A DNA stretch of 64,000 nt from Acetispira formosa (nom. nud.) (lineage in GTDB: Bacteria > Desulfobacterota > Desulfarculia > Adiutricales > Adiutricaceae), in NCBI GenBank assembly GCA_023525915.1, contig CP026657.1, positions 2,256,001-2,320,000 on the forward strand, in the 5' to 3' direction. Shown here piece by piece: positions 28,101-36,459 of the stretch. The stretch's first letter is position 1; every line of letters begins with the position of its first letter. The position numbers and the translations under genes are program-made. The notes under the pieces are model-generated. The model was not told the DNA's origin. It ran no database searches and saw nothing but the letters and a program-made list of their open reading frames with translations.

Positions 28101-29668
28101 GAGGTTTCAAAGGTTATGGGGTCGGTGACGATGGAGTCGGCGCGGCCGAATTCCAGGCCGGAACCTTCTTTGAAGGCTTCGGTGGAGGGCAGCTGGCCGA
28201 GGGAGCGGATGATGATATCGAATTCTTCGACCATCAGGTCGCCGGAGGGATCTTCAACGAAGTTGCGGGGGTCTTTATTATCGACCATCAGGCCCATTTT
28301 AGCCTTGATGCCGGTGGAGGTTTCCTCAAAGCCCTTGGGGGTGCGGAGGGTGACCACGCGCACGCCTTCTTCTTCGGCCTCATGAACTTCCCAGGCCCAG
28401 GCGGGCATGATGGAGCGGCCTTCGCGGCAGGCGGTGGTGACTGACTTCGCGCCGCAGCGGACGGCCGCGCGGGCCACGTCCATGGCCACATTGCCGCCGC
28501 CTAAGACCAGCACGCGTTTGCCGGTGAAATCAGGTTTTTCGCCGATGTTGACGTCGGCCAGGAACTTGCCGCAGGGGATGATCTTGGAGGAATCTTCGCC
28601 AGGCAGGCCCAGGCTGAAATCGCGGCCCGCGCCGGTGGCGATGAACACGGCTTTGTAGCCCTGTTTGAAGAGGTCGTCGATGGTGAAATCAACGCCCAGG
28701 GTCTGGCCGAGCTTCAGTTCAGCTCCGCTGAAATCCAAAATGAAATCAACTTCTTCCTGAATAACTTTCGGGGAGAGGCGATAATCGGGAATGCCGATGC
28801 GCATAGCGCCGCCAGCCACCTTGGCTTTGTCGAAGATGGTTGATTTAATGCCGTTTCTGGCCAGGTGATAAGCGGCGGTCAAACCGGCCGGACCCGCGCC
28901 GATAATGGCTACGCGTTCTTCACGCGGCTCAGCCTTGACGAAAGTTTCACCGGCGGTCTTGAGGTCGGCGTTATCAGAAACCAAACGTTTGATATCCCGA
29001 ATGGCCATCGGCTCTTCCATCTGCTGGCGGCGGCATTCCGTCTCGCAGGGATGGGCGCAGACGCGGCCAAGGCTGCCGGGCATGGGCAGAACGTCAAGAA
29101 TGACTTCCAGGGCTTCCTGGAAGCGGCCTTTGGCCGCCAGAGAAACGTAGCCGTGGGCGTTGACGTGGGCCGGGCAGGTGATGACGCAGGGGCTGACGCC
29201 CTCTTTGGTCAGGGAGTAGGCGTTGGGGTAGGCCTGGGCATAGGATTTATAGGTCACGGTGCGGGTGGAGGTGCCCATATTGAATTCGGCGGGCAGGTCC
29301 ACGGGGCAGGCTTTGGCGCAGTCGCCGCAGGCGGTGCACTTGGCGCTGTCGATATAGCGGGGTTTTTTGCGGACCTTGGCTTTGAAATTGCCGGGTTCGC
29401 CGGTGACTTCCATCACCTCCGAACAGGTCATGACGTTAATATTGATGTGGCCGCCCACATCATTCAATTTGGGCGAAATAATACACATAGCGCAGTCGTT
29501 GGTCGGGAAGACCTTATCTAACTGCGCCATGCGTCCGCCAATCGCCGGATTTTTTTCCACCAGATGGACATAAAAGCCCATTTCAGCGAGGTCGAGGGAA
29601 GCCTGCATCCCGGCGATGCCGGCCCCCACTACCATAACCGCGCCTTTTTTCTTGGAATCATTGGCCAT
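25184..29668 (-). CDS. hdrA: Giant HdrA-like flavoprotein with inserted NfnB/GltD-type domain
   Basis: 1494 residues from the ATG at 29668 (AGGTGAG 7 bases upstream). Order of parts: HdrA-type FAD fold (VVGAGIAGMQASLDLAEMG) with Cys motif CTACGDCAKACPVD; a GltD/NfnB-like unit (CAHPCETECRRQ, IIGAGPAGLTAAYHLARNG, VLGGGNVAMDVARAA); Cys-rich CISCGACCQCYRCVKACLP; the rest of the first HdrA (SRDINRCDKRYCSAVCC); a second HdrA (VFVCHCGINIAS, VVGGGAAGLNAALSLAEQG, ESRDPDRPYCSKVCC); and a C-terminal two-cluster ferredoxin (CAVCCTCVRACP, CQGCGVCVSECPG). HdrA flavins carry out electron bifurcation or confurcation. The NfnB-like part suggests NAD(P)H as one partner. First gene of the operon with mvhD, metV and metF. 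Confidence 0.92.
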   Translation of the reverse strand: MANDSKKKGAVMVVGAGIAGMQASLDLAEMGFYVHLVEKNPAIGGRMAQLDKVFPTNDCAMCIISPKLNDVGGHININVMTCSEVMEVTGEPGNFKAKVRKKPRYIDSAKCTACGDCAKACPVDLPAEFNMGTSTRTVTYKSYAQAYPNAYSLTKEGVSPCVITCPAHVNAHGYVSLAAKGRFQEALEVILDVLPMPGSLGRVCAHPCETECRRQQMEEPMAIRDIKRLVSDNADLKTAGETFVKAEPREERVAIIGAGPAGLTAAYHLARNGIKSTIFDKAKVAGGAMRIGIPDYRLSPKVIQEEVDFILDFSGAELKLGQTLGVDFTIDDLFKQGYKAVFIATGAGRDFSLGLPGEDSSKIIPCGKFLADVNIGEKPDFTGKRVLVLGGGNVAMDVARAAVRCGAKSVTTACREGRSIMPAWAWEVHEAEEEGVRVVTLRTPKGFEETSTGIKAKMGLMVDNKDPRNFVEDPSGDLMVEEFDIIIRSLGQLPSTEAFKEGSGLEFGRADSIVTDPITFETSRKGVFAGGDVKTGANIAINAVAAAKEAVTSIIRMFNGQDLAEGRVPMVFTGKETYRDVPLHEQKKARAKMPVRDAEVRVKDWDEFELGLSVDDGIAEASRCISCGACCQCYRCVKACLPQAVTMETHAEKDEIIELEVGSVVMATGFDPFDPANSETYRYSQWPNVVTSMEFERILSASGPFQGHMVRPGDHKEPEKIAWLQCVGSRDINRCDKRYCSAVCCMYAMKEAVIAKEHAGGKLDSSIFYMDIRTYGKDFEKYYNRAQEAGVRFVRSRVHTLTPQLNGDVALEYIDEQGNRQKEYFDMVVLSVGLTPSATLPQLAADMGIILNDDGFVKTDFFTPVTTSRPGIHACGANNEPKDIPFTVMEASAAAEAAGKEIVDVRFTETKTVIYPDERDVSGETPRIGVFVCHCGINIASIVDVEAVVQYAKTLPFVEVAERNLFTCSSDTQAKIKNAIIENKLNRVVVASCSPRTHEPMFRETLAQAGINKYLFEMANIRDHNSWVHQKEPAKATKKAKDLVRGAVAKAALLEPMYQTQMGLTREALVVGGGAAGLNAALSLAEQGFPVHLIEKTGELGGQARKIYPRGKDVKKYLDELIKKVQSNDNIKIYMNTVPKFSGGFLGNFETTVEGPQGETLIKHGATVLCAGGHAHEPHSFLYGENSKVILSLDMDAKLAANDGDLMGKKNFVFTQCVESRDPDRPYCSKVCCTHSIENALMILDRNPDATIYILYRDVRTYGFREELYQEARSRGVRFIRYDVEDKPQVENGPDGKVRITVKDHVLGRPLIIDADLLTLASGIDPTPMRDIVEIFKGQLTAEGFLLEAHMKLRPVDLATEGQYLAGLAHYPKPLEESITQAKASAARAVTILAKPYIMVGGIVAVVDPKKCAVCCTCVRACPVSVPKIVTNKDDPSARGNAFMEPAICQGCGVCVSECPGKAIQLQFYKDDQMLAKIGALAEGAKEDSGMAAR

Positions 29669-29831
29669 AGCGCTCACCTTTTCTTGTCGATTTAGGCACA
29701 TACGACATTCGCGGGCCACCTTGGCTCGCGTAACGGGAGATATGATTCAGTCGCGCCCAAACGGGACAATGCCCGGACCGACAGGACCGAACCGATTCAA
29801 ACTCATGCCAGATATATGTAGAATGTTACGA

Positions 29832-29860
29832 ATTATATCGGCAAAAGGTCTTATTGTCAA
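29832..29860 (-). promoter_or_regulatory. Consensus sigma-70 promoter of the hdrA operon
   Basis: On the minus strand TTGACA, exactly 17 bases, TATAAT: a perfect match to the housekeeping consensus. The start would be near 29825, giving a 155-base leader before hdrA. Confidence 0.85.
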
Positions 29861-30231
29861 CAGTAATATTGCGATTTTATAGGGTCTTTCTCCTCTAGAA
29901 GACATTCGCTTCAGAGCCTTTAAGAGCCAAAAACGCAACTAAATTTCTGGACCTATTTCTATACAGTCAACATGTTTTTTCGCAATACGATATAGAGATT
30001 CAAGTGCAAATATATCGAGGCACTTCATTTACGCGGCGTTCCAGGCAAATGAATTGTTGGGGGGAATGTATTTTTAATAATAACAATCTGTTCGTTTAAA
30101 TTCAAGGCCTGTCTTGAATTTATTATGGCTCCGGCGGGCTGAATTTTGTGACACGCTTCATTTTTTCTGCTAAAATAACTTAAAAAAAGATTTATATTCG
30201 CATTATTGATGCGGATAAAAGTGTTTCACGT
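29861..30231. other. AT-rich intergenic region with a 10-bp inverted repeat
   Basis: This gap between the divergent hdrA and lipoprotein genes has no gene. It contains TAAATTCAAG-GCCTGT-CTTGAATTTA at 30097-30122, a perfect 10-bp inverted repeat that could be an operator or a terminator remnant. Nothing else stands out. Confidence 0.5.
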
Positions 30232-30260
30232 TTGGCAATAGTGTTTACATACACTAAAAT
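30232..30260 (+). promoter_or_regulatory. Promoter of the DUF3053 lipoprotein gene
   Basis: TTGGCA, 17 bases, TAAAAT, ending 24 bases before the start codon; AAGGAG lies directly upstream of the ATG. Confidence 0.6.
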
Positions 30261-30284
30261 ATTACTGCCCACCAAGGAGATTTT

Positions 30285-30995
30285 ATGAAAAAATTCAGCT
30301 TGTTCAAAATTGTACCCCTTATCCTGGGGCTTTTTCTGGCGGTGGCCTGCTTTGATAAGGAGCCCCAGGAGAGGGAAAAATTTATTGATTTTCTTAATTC
30401 ACACTACATAAAAGAACCAGCCGGTTCAGTGGCGGAATTAAACGATCAGGTCACCAAGGATATCGGGCGCTATGTGGAGCATCATCAGGCTTTAACTTTT
30501 TACAATTATGAAGCCAAGAAGACTCTGGAACCAGGCTTGGAGAAAATTGTGGGGGCCATTAAACCGCTCGATTACGGCAATATTCCAGAAGCTATTGACT
30601 TCATGAAGAAAAACAAAGAAGACCTGGCCGCGTTTCTGGCTGAAAATGAAGCTATCTATGAGAAAGCGCTGGCTAAAAAAGAGGCCCTGAAAATGCCTGA
30701 CGACCTGAAAGAGCTTTATGATCAGGCTTTCGATAAAGCTGTCGTTACAAGTTATGAGGCGATCAAAAAAATTTATGGCCAGCCGATGAATGATGTTTTC
30801 GACGCCCGGATTGCTCTCCTGGAATTTATGGAAGCCAACAAAGACAAAATTGCCGTCACGGGAGCGAACAGGCTTGAAATTCTCGATCCCTCCATTCAGA
30901 CCGAGTTGCAAACCCTTCTGAACGACTCCAATACCAAGGGTAAAGCCCTCCAGGCGCTCTCCAGAGAATTGAGAGCGGAGGCCAGATCAAAATAA
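30285..30995 (+). CDS. DUF3053-type (YiaF-like) lipoprotein
   Basis: 236 residues. Signal peptide with lipobox ending at C22 (LFLAVAC), then FDKEPQEREKFIDFLNSHYI, which matches the start of the mature DUF3053/YiaF family (KEP-x2-R-x-FIDFL). A helical body follows with LKELYDQAFDKAVVTSYEAIKKIYG, also family-like. It is probably anchored in a membrane facing the periplasm; the function of the family is not known. Strong ribosome binding site AAGGAGATTTT. Monocistronic: promoter upstream and terminator at 31025. Confidence 0.8.
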   Translation: MKKFSLFKIVPLILGLFLAVACFDKEPQEREKFIDFLNSHYIKEPAGSVAELNDQVTKDIGRYVEHHQALTFYNYEAKKTLEPGLEKIVGAIKPLDYGNIPEAIDFMKKNKEDLAAFLAENEAIYEKALAKKEALKMPDDLKELYDQAFDKAVVTSYEAIKKIYGQPMNDVFDARIALLEFMEANKDKIAVTGANRLEILDPSIQTELQTLLNDSNTKGKALQALSRELRAEARSK

Positions 30996-31024
30996 GATGC
31001 GCACTTCCTCCGCGGCTTGAAAGC

Positions 31025-31055
31025 AAAAAAGCCGGAGCGGCCCTCCGGCTTTTTT
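31025..31055. terminator. Rho-independent terminator
   Basis: A6-GCCGGAG-CGGCC-CTCCGGC-T6, 30 bases after the lipoprotein stop codon; symmetric, so active in both directions. Confidence 0.92.
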
Positions 31056-31171
31056 GAGCCACATGACCGTGGGTGAAATTCAATAAAGACAGTTAAAACT
31101 CACTGAATTATCATTATGTTAGCAATGATTAATTACAATCTTAAATACCGACAGATATTGCTGAGAGCATT

Positions 31172-31960
31172 ATGGCGATAAAAAAAGACCCGAATTCTCC
31201 TGACTTAACCGACAAAAACTGGGGGATAGCCGGTTTCGCAATCTTATTTATTCCGCTGGTCTACCTTAAAATTCTTTATGATGGCACTTTTCATCAGGCC
31301 AATTTTTTAAGCGACATAGCGGGAAGCTTTTTGAGTGATATAGTCAGAGGTGGACCGCTCAGCTTTCTATTGAGCCTGGACAATTATTTAGAACCAAAGA
31401 CAATACAAGATTTCCTTTATAACCAGAAAGTCTTCATGATGGAGTCTTTCATTTTTCTGGTTTTCGCCTTTTTCATTGTGTCCCTTATAAGTATCAGCTT
31501 CTCCTGGCGCTGGACACATTTGCTGAACAAATCACCGGCGGGCAACTCCAGGTACAGGCGATTTTTCCCTCACTATAATTTCAATGCCACCCTTTATTTA
31601 AGCGGACGGCAAGTCCTGGAACTGTCAGTTCTGGCTTCTCTCACCATATTAGCCTTTTATATTGTCAAAATTCAGGCCTTCGGAAACATTTCCAAACATA
31701 GCCTCATACTTTATCAGGATTACCGTTTGTGGCTTTACATTCTGGGCCTGGTTTCTCTATATTTCATTTTTCACATTGCGGAGATTCTGATAATTCAATG
31801 CTACAGGGGCAATCTCCGGCTGGGCGCCGGCCCGGAAGCGCCGCGAAGTATTCTTCTGTCTGACTTCTGCTTTGTGGTCTTTCTCTTATATGCCGGTCTT
31901 TTTCCCAATCTGACTATACCATTTATATTGTATTGCATGATCAGCACACGCTGTAAATAG
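31172..31960 (+). CDS. Multi-pass membrane protein, unknown
   Basis: 262 residues, unrecognised. Hydrophobic segments at about residues 18-34, 90-110, 148-166, 186-208 and 230-246 predict five membrane passes. Its base composition is more AT-rich than the housekeeping genes around it, and the Shine-Dalgarno sequence is weak (GAGAG). No conserved polar residues in the membrane segments suggest a transport path. It lies alone between a terminator and lepB. Possible recent acquisition, judged only by composition. Confidence 0.55.
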   Translation: MAIKKDPNSPDLTDKNWGIAGFAILFIPLVYLKILYDGTFHQANFLSDIAGSFLSDIVRGGPLSFLLSLDNYLEPKTIQDFLYNQKVFMMESFIFLVFAFFIVSLISISFSWRWTHLLNKSPAGNSRYRRFFPHYNFNATLYLSGRQVLELSVLASLTILAFYIVKIQAFGNISKHSLILYQDYRLWLYILGLVSLYFIFHIAEILIIQCYRGNLRLGAGPEAPRSILLSDFCFVVFLLYAGLFPNLTIPFILYCMISTRCK

Positions 31961-32139
31961 TACGGTGTAACGCTGAAACCTTTGGTTCTTCCCATGACCC
32001 GCCGGCCGCTCTTACAGGTGGACATGAACAGGGAAATGGTGTATATTCACATGAATGAACCGTATGGCGGGCCGATCTTGATTGTCCCGCTATTTTGATG
32101 TGTTCAACAGTCTAAAAAGGATCTGCGACTGAAAAACTG

Positions 32140-32790
32140 ATGAGCGGCCGAAATAAAACAAACGCGAGCGAAAAGCCGACCGCAATGGAAACTTTCAAGG
32201 AATACGCACAGGCTATCATACTGGCTGTGGTTCTGGCGCTTTTTGTCCGCAGTTTTGTCATGCAGGCTTTCCACATACCCTCCGGCTCCATGATTCCCAC
32301 CTTTCTTGAGGGCGACAGGGTTCTGGTCAATAAATTCGTCTATGGCATCCGCAACCCCCTGACTAACGGCATCTTGATCGAAACCGGGCAGCCTGAGCGC
32401 TGGGACGTGGTGGTTTTCATTGCGCCCAAGGAGAAGGACAAGGATTTTGTGAAAAGGGTCATTGGTCTGCCTGGCGAAACGGTTGCTATTGAGGGCGGGC
32501 AGCTGTTCATCAACGGCGTAAAAATGGAAGATCCTCACGCCCGTTATTATAATACGGCCGTTCCTGTGTCCAGCCGCACCTTCGGGCCGGTTATGGTCAA
32601 GGAAAACGAATATTTCATGATGGGCGACAACCGCGACAATTCCAGCGATTCCCGCGTTTGGGGCGGGGTGGACGTTTCCCTTCTCAAGGGCAAAGCCTGG
32701 AGGCTTTACTGGTCATGGGATTCCGACGATCCCGATCTCAGCTTTTTTGACCGTTTCCGGGGTTCCCGAATCGGAACCAGGATAGAATAG
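32140..32790 (+). CDS. lepB: Signal peptidase I
   Basis: 216 residues. One N-terminal membrane anchor (residues 24-40), then the S26 catalytic boxes: AFHIPSGSMIPTF with nucleophile S50, EGDRVLVNKFVYGIRNP, DFVKRVIGLPGE with general base K105, and the C-terminal MGDNRDNSSDSRVWG. It removes signal peptides from exported proteins at the outer face of the inner membrane. A weak ribosome binding site (AAGGAT, 18 bases upstream) leaves the exact start open. A terminator follows directly. Confidence 0.93.
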   Translation: MSGRNKTNASEKPTAMETFKEYAQAIILAVVLALFVRSFVMQAFHIPSGSMIPTFLEGDRVLVNKFVYGIRNPLTNGILIETGQPERWDVVVFIAPKEKDKDFVKRVIGLPGETVAIEGGQLFINGVKMEDPHARYYNTAVPVSSRTFGPVMVKENEYFMMGDNRDNSSDSRVWGGVDVSLLKGKAWRLYWSWDSDDPDLSFFDRFRGSRIGTRIE

Positions 32791-32798
32791 TTTTTTTC

Positions 32799-32828
32799 AG
32801 CCGCCCGTAACAAGGTGGCTTTTTTTTG
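32799..32828 (+). terminator. Terminator of lepB
   Basis: AGCCGCC, loop CGTAACAA, GGTGGCT (one G-U pair) and T8, 9 bases after the stop codon. Confidence 0.8.
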
Positions 32829-32829
32829 T

Positions 32830-32945
32830 GCGTGGCCCGCACTGGGCTATGTCTGGGTGGCCTCTTCCCGTAATCACAGGTACGGCGGCCATCATCGTAT
32901 TAAGAGTGCGGCCCCCGTGGCTTTGGCCGGGTCTCCGGTACCACC
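32830..32945. repeat. Family 3 short palindromic repeat (locus 3)
   Basis: GCGTGGCCCGCACTGGGC, GTCTGGGTGG and GGCGGCCATCATCGTATTAA followed by GAGTGCGGCCCCC. Lies between the lepB terminator and pyrB. Confidence 0.78.
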
Positions 32946-33028
32946 GTGCCGCCTGTTATAAAATGCTGCTATAAATAAAAGGCCTTCATGGCCTCTACCC
33001 TTGGAAAGAATACCTAAGGCGGGAGTAA

Positions 33029-33973
33029 ATGACAGACAAGATAAATTTTCCCAAAGACCTCATCGATCTGGACGCCTACACCCCTGAACAGATCAGCCAC
33101 ATTCTGGATACGGCTGAGAGTTTCAAGGAAGTCTCGGAGCGCGAGATTAAGAAAGTGCCCACCCTGCGCGGCAAGCTCGTGGTAATTTTCTTCCACGAAA
33201 ATTCCACCCGCACCCGGCTTAGCTTTGAAGTGGCCGCCAAGCGCCTCTCCGCCGACACTGTGGCCCTGTCGGCTTCCGGCTCCTCGCTCTCCAAGGGCGA
33301 GAGCCTCCTGGACACAGCCAAAAATATCGAAGCCATGAACCCCGACGCCCTGGTCATCCGCCATGGCGCGTCCGGCGTTCCCAGTTTTCTGGGGCGCAAC
33401 CTCTCCTTCCCGGTCCTTAATGCCGGTGACGGAGCCCACGCCCACCCGACCCAGGCCCTTTTGGACATGCTGACCATCCGCGAAGTCAAAGGCCGCCTGG
33501 ACGGCCTGAAAATCGCCATCATCGGTGATATCGCCCACAGCCGGGTGGCCCGCTCGAATATGATCGGCCTGGTGAAAATGGGGGCCAAAGTGGCCGTGGC
33601 CGGCCCCCCTTCCATGCTGGCGGTCGGTCTGGCCGAGGCCTACGGGGTGGAAGTTTACACCCGCCCGGAACCGGCCATTGAGGGGGCCGACGGCGTGATG
33701 ATGCTGCGAATTCAGATGGAGCGCCAGTCGGGCGCCCTCTTCCCCGGCGCGCGCGAATACGCCAGGGTTTACGGCCTGAACAAAGAGCGGATGAAGCTGG
33801 CCAAGGATGACGCGGTTATCCTCCATCCCGGCCCGGTCAATCAGGGTGTTGAGCTTGACCCTTCGCTCTATGACGACGAGCGCTCGGTAATTCTGCCGCA
33901 GGTAACCAACGGTGTGGCCGTCCGTATGGCCCTCCTCTACCTCCTGATAGACACCCCCTCCGACCAGGGCTGA
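33029..33973 (+). CDS. pyrB: Aspartate carbamoyltransferase, catalytic chain
   Basis: 314 residues. Carbamoyl phosphate loop [13 protein letters not shown], the second loop with [22 protein letters not shown], and the aspartate-binding region ending [12 protein letters not shown]. It condenses carbamoyl phosphate and aspartate, the first committed step of pyrimidine synthesis. pyrC follows on the same strand, and the usual pair is kept, but a family 3 repeat of about 110 bases has entered the gap between them. No regulatory pyrI chain is present, which fits the type that works alone or with a PyrC-like partner. Confidence 0.95.
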   Translation: MTDKINFPKDLIDLDAYTPEQISHILDTAESFKEVSEREIKKVPTLRGKLVVIFFHENSTRTRLSFEVAAKRLSADTVALSASGSSLSKGESLLDTAKNIEAMNPDALVIRHGASGVPSFLGRNLSFPVLNAGDGAHAHPTQALLDMLTIREVKGRLDGLKIAIIGDIAHSRVARSNMIGLVKMGAKVAVAGPPSMLAVGLAEAYGVEVYTRPEPAIEGADGVMMLRIQMERQSGALFPGAREYARVYGLNKERMKLAKDDAVILHPGPVNQGVELDPSLYDDERSVILPQVTNGVAVRMALLYLLIDTPSDQG

Positions 33974-34075
33974 GCCCTGGACCCACGGATGCTCACGCAT
34001 CCTTCGTCAATGGGGCGTTTTCCCTGGGCGCTGGTTTTGGCGGCCGTCTTCGTATTAAGAATGTTGCCCCCTGGC
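33962..34075. repeat. Family 3 short palindromic repeat (locus 4)
   Basis: Starts inside the last codons of pyrB: CCAGGGCTGAGCCCTGG, then GGATGC-TCAC-GCATCC, TTTTCCCTGGGCGC, and GGCGGCCGTCTTCGTATTAA. It fills the pyrB-pyrC gap; its hairpins may reduce read-through into pyrC. Confidence 0.8.
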
Positions 34076-34118
34076 TTCAGCCGGGTTTGGGCCGGATTGG
34101 AAAATAAGAGAGGATTTC

Positions 34119-35390
34119 ATGACTTCTATATTGATAAAAGGCGGACGGGTTATTGATCCCTCCCGGAACGTGGACGGCTTTTTCGACGTTCTGACGGAAG
34201 ACGGGCTCATTAAGGCGGTCGAAGCTCCGGGGGCCATTTCCGGGGGGGACAAGGTTATTGAGGCTCAGGGCAAGTGGGTGTTGCCCGGCCTGATTGACAT
34301 GCATGTGCATCTGCGTGAACCGGGACACGAATATAAGGAAACCGTGGCCACCGGCACCCGCGCGGCGGCGGCGGGGGGGTTCACCGGAGTGCTGGCCATG
34401 CCCAACACCAGCCCGGCTATCGACAACGCGGAAGTGGTCAGTTCCATTCTGGATAAAGCCAAAGAAGCCGGCTTCGCCAGAGTCTGGGTGGCGGCGGCCA
34501 TGACCAAGGGGCGCAAGGGCGAGGTGCTGACCGAATATGAAGATCTGAAAGCCGCCGGGGCCGTGGCTGTGACCGACGACGGTTCCTGGGTCAGTAGCCC
34601 CAAGGTGCTGCGCCGGGTGCTGGATTATGCGGCCGTGGCGGGCCTGCTTCCGCTGTGCCATGCGGAGGATCATGAACTGGCTAAGGGCGGGGCCATTCAT
34701 GAAGGCCTGGTTTCAACTCGCATGGGTCTGCCGGGCATTCCAGCTCAGGCGGAGATTAACGCGGTGACGCGTGACATCAATATGGTGGAGCTGTCCGGGA
34801 AGCCCCTTCACTTTTGCCACCTGTCCACCAGGGGTGCGATTGAAGCGGTGCGGACGGCCAAGAAGAAAGGCCTGCCCGTGAGCTGCGAGACCGCTCCCCA
34901 CTATTTGTTCCTGACCCATGAAGACCTTGGCGACTATGACACCAACGCCAAGATGAATCCGCCCCTCAGGACGGCCGACGACCAGGCCGCCCTCCGTGAA
35001 GCGCTGGCCGACGGCACCATTGACGCTGTCGCCACCGACCATGCGCCTCACTCCGTGCTGGAGAAAGAAGTGGAATTCATCGACGCCGCTTTTGGAATCA
35101 TCGGGCTGGAGACCTCCCTGCCGCTGATTCTGGAACTGGTGCGCGCGGGAGTAATCTCACCGGCCCGGCTGGTTGAGGTTATGTCGCTGAACCCGGCCCG
35201 TCTACTGAACGTGGAGGCCGGTACTCTGGCCCCCGGACGCACGGCCGATGTGACGATTGTTGATCCCGAGGTTGAATATACCCTGAAACCGGCTGATTCC
35301 AAATCGTTAAGCCGCAATTCGCCTTTCTGGAACCGTCCGCTGAAAGGCCGGTCGGTCTGCACTGTGGTAGGCGGACGGATTATCCAATAG
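34119..35390 (+). CDS. pyrC: Dihydroorotase
   Basis: 423 residues, the class I length. Metal-binding motif DMHVHLREPGHEYKET near residue 60 and DHAPHS near 305, with CHAEDHEL, HFCHLST and NPARLL; the ATG has AGAGG upstream. It closes carbamoyl aspartate to dihydroorotate, the step after PyrB. The gene ends with a 12-bp perfect inverted repeat (GGAATGCGGCC-AAT-GGCCGCATTCC, 35421-35445) that lacks a T tail on the plus strand. Confidence 0.95.
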   Translation: MTSILIKGGRVIDPSRNVDGFFDVLTEDGLIKAVEAPGAISGGDKVIEAQGKWVLPGLIDMHVHLREPGHEYKETVATGTRAAAAGGFTGVLAMPNTSPAIDNAEVVSSILDKAKEAGFARVWVAAAMTKGRKGEVLTEYEDLKAAGAVAVTDDGSWVSSPKVLRRVLDYAAVAGLLPLCHAEDHELAKGGAIHEGLVSTRMGLPGIPAQAEINAVTRDINMVELSGKPLHFCHLSTRGAIEAVRTAKKKGLPVSCETAPHYLFLTHEDLGDYDTNAKMNPPLRTADDQAALREALADGTIDAVATDHAPHSVLEKEVEFIDAAFGIIGLETSLPLILELVRAGVISPARLVEVMSLNPARLLNVEAGTLAPGRTADVTIVDPEVEYTLKPADSKSLSRNSPFWNRPLKGRSVCTVVGGRIIQ

Positions 35391-35479
35391 CCTGCCCGAT
35401 TTTTTAATAGCTCTCAAAAGGAATGCGGCCAATGGCCGCATTCCGCGCTCATTGCTCTCTGCGTAACGCCATCTCCCCC

Positions 35480-35935
35480 GCCTAACCCTCAGGGCAATCG
35501 CTTGAAAACGGCAAAGATAAAACCCCTCAGGGCGGGGCGGTGAGATATCTCCATAGTGGCCCCCGATTTTTCTCTGATCCCGGCCGAGTGGCTTCTTCGT
35601 CATTCTGTTTTGTCCGTGCCCGTCCGGGGAGCAAAAACCGTGGTCCCCTCTGGAGAAATCTCACCGCCCCGCCCTCCTAATCCTGGTCAGCTTATGCAAG
35701 AAGACTCAACCGTCACCCTGCCCAAACGCCGACACTGACCAGGCCGGGCGGGCGAAAAATTTTCTGTAAGTCGCTCGTAATTTTGCTCCCCGGACGGGCA
35801 GGCACTCACAATCCTCTTATGAAGCCACCCGGCCGGGAATACGAGAAAATTACGAGCGACGTCAGAAATTTTTTCGCCCGCCCGGCCGGGTTTTACCTTT
35901 GCCGTTTCAAGCCATTGCCCCGCCTAACCCTTTGA
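35480..35935. repeat. Family 4 composite palindromic repeat, locus 2 (reverse order B-spacer-A)
   Basis: Module B (35528-35678), reversed spacer with AACGCCGACACTGACCAGG, then module A (35742-35889). Both outer ends carry the TTTTACCTTTGCCGTTTC / AACGGCAAAGATAAAAC box, in inverted orientation. It occupies most of the 610-base gap 35391-36003; the rest holds an AT-rich promoter region before the next gene (TATGATTATATAG). Confidence 0.88.
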
Positions 35936-36003
35936 AGGACTTGTTTTTTTTTAACTAACTTAGTATGATTATATAGCTGTTAAAAGTTAAGGAGGGCGAT
36001 CTG

Positions 36004-36408
36004 ATGAGCACCGGTATTGGAGTTTTATGTTCAGGGCCGGGGCTGGAGCTTTATGCCCTGATTCAGGCCGTTCACGACGGCCGCCTCCCCGCGACTATTC
36101 GCCTGGTCATATGTGACAGCCAAAATAGTGATGTATTAACTTTGGCCCGCTCCAACGGCCTACAGGCCGCTTTCGTCCCCAGAGGGGCTTTTCACGCCAA
36201 TATCGATGGCTATGAACGCCGCCTCCTGGAAATGATGCGGGAAGCCCAGGTGGAGATGGTTGTTCTGGCCGGATTCGCCAGGGAATTGGGCAGCGTGCTA
36301 AATGACGCCTACCCCGGCCAGATTGTCGGCCGCGACCTCTGCCCGGTCAGGCTGGTCAGTGAATTGGAAAGCGTTCTTCGCAAAAAACTGTTCACTGTGG
36401 TCGGCTGA
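36004..36408 (+). CDS. Truncated PurN-like formyltransferase fold protein
   Basis: 134 residues, against about 190-210 for glycinamide ribonucleotide formyltransferase. The N-terminal Rossmann part is recognisable: GVLCSGPGLELYALIQAVHDGRL (phosphate loop normally GSGSNLxAL), LVICDSQNSDVLTLARSNGL, and VEMVVLAGFARELGSVLNDAYPGQIV. The catalytic NIHPSLLP with its His, and the later Asp, are absent; the sequence diverges after YPGQIV and stops. It should not catalyse formyl transfer. It has a strong ribosome binding site (AAGGAGGG). It may bind a nucleotide or phosphoribosyl ligand, or it is a decaying gene. The next gene starts 51 bases on. Confidence 0.7.
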   Translation: MSTGIGVLCSGPGLELYALIQAVHDGRLPATIRLVICDSQNSDVLTLARSNGLQAAFVPRGAFHANIDGYERRLLEMMREAQVEMVVLAGFARELGSVLNDAYPGQIVGRDLCPVRLVSELESVLRKKLFTVVG

Positions 36409-36459
36409 TTGCCGGTCAAAGCCCGGCCTTTGAACACGACGGAATATCAGGAATTTATC

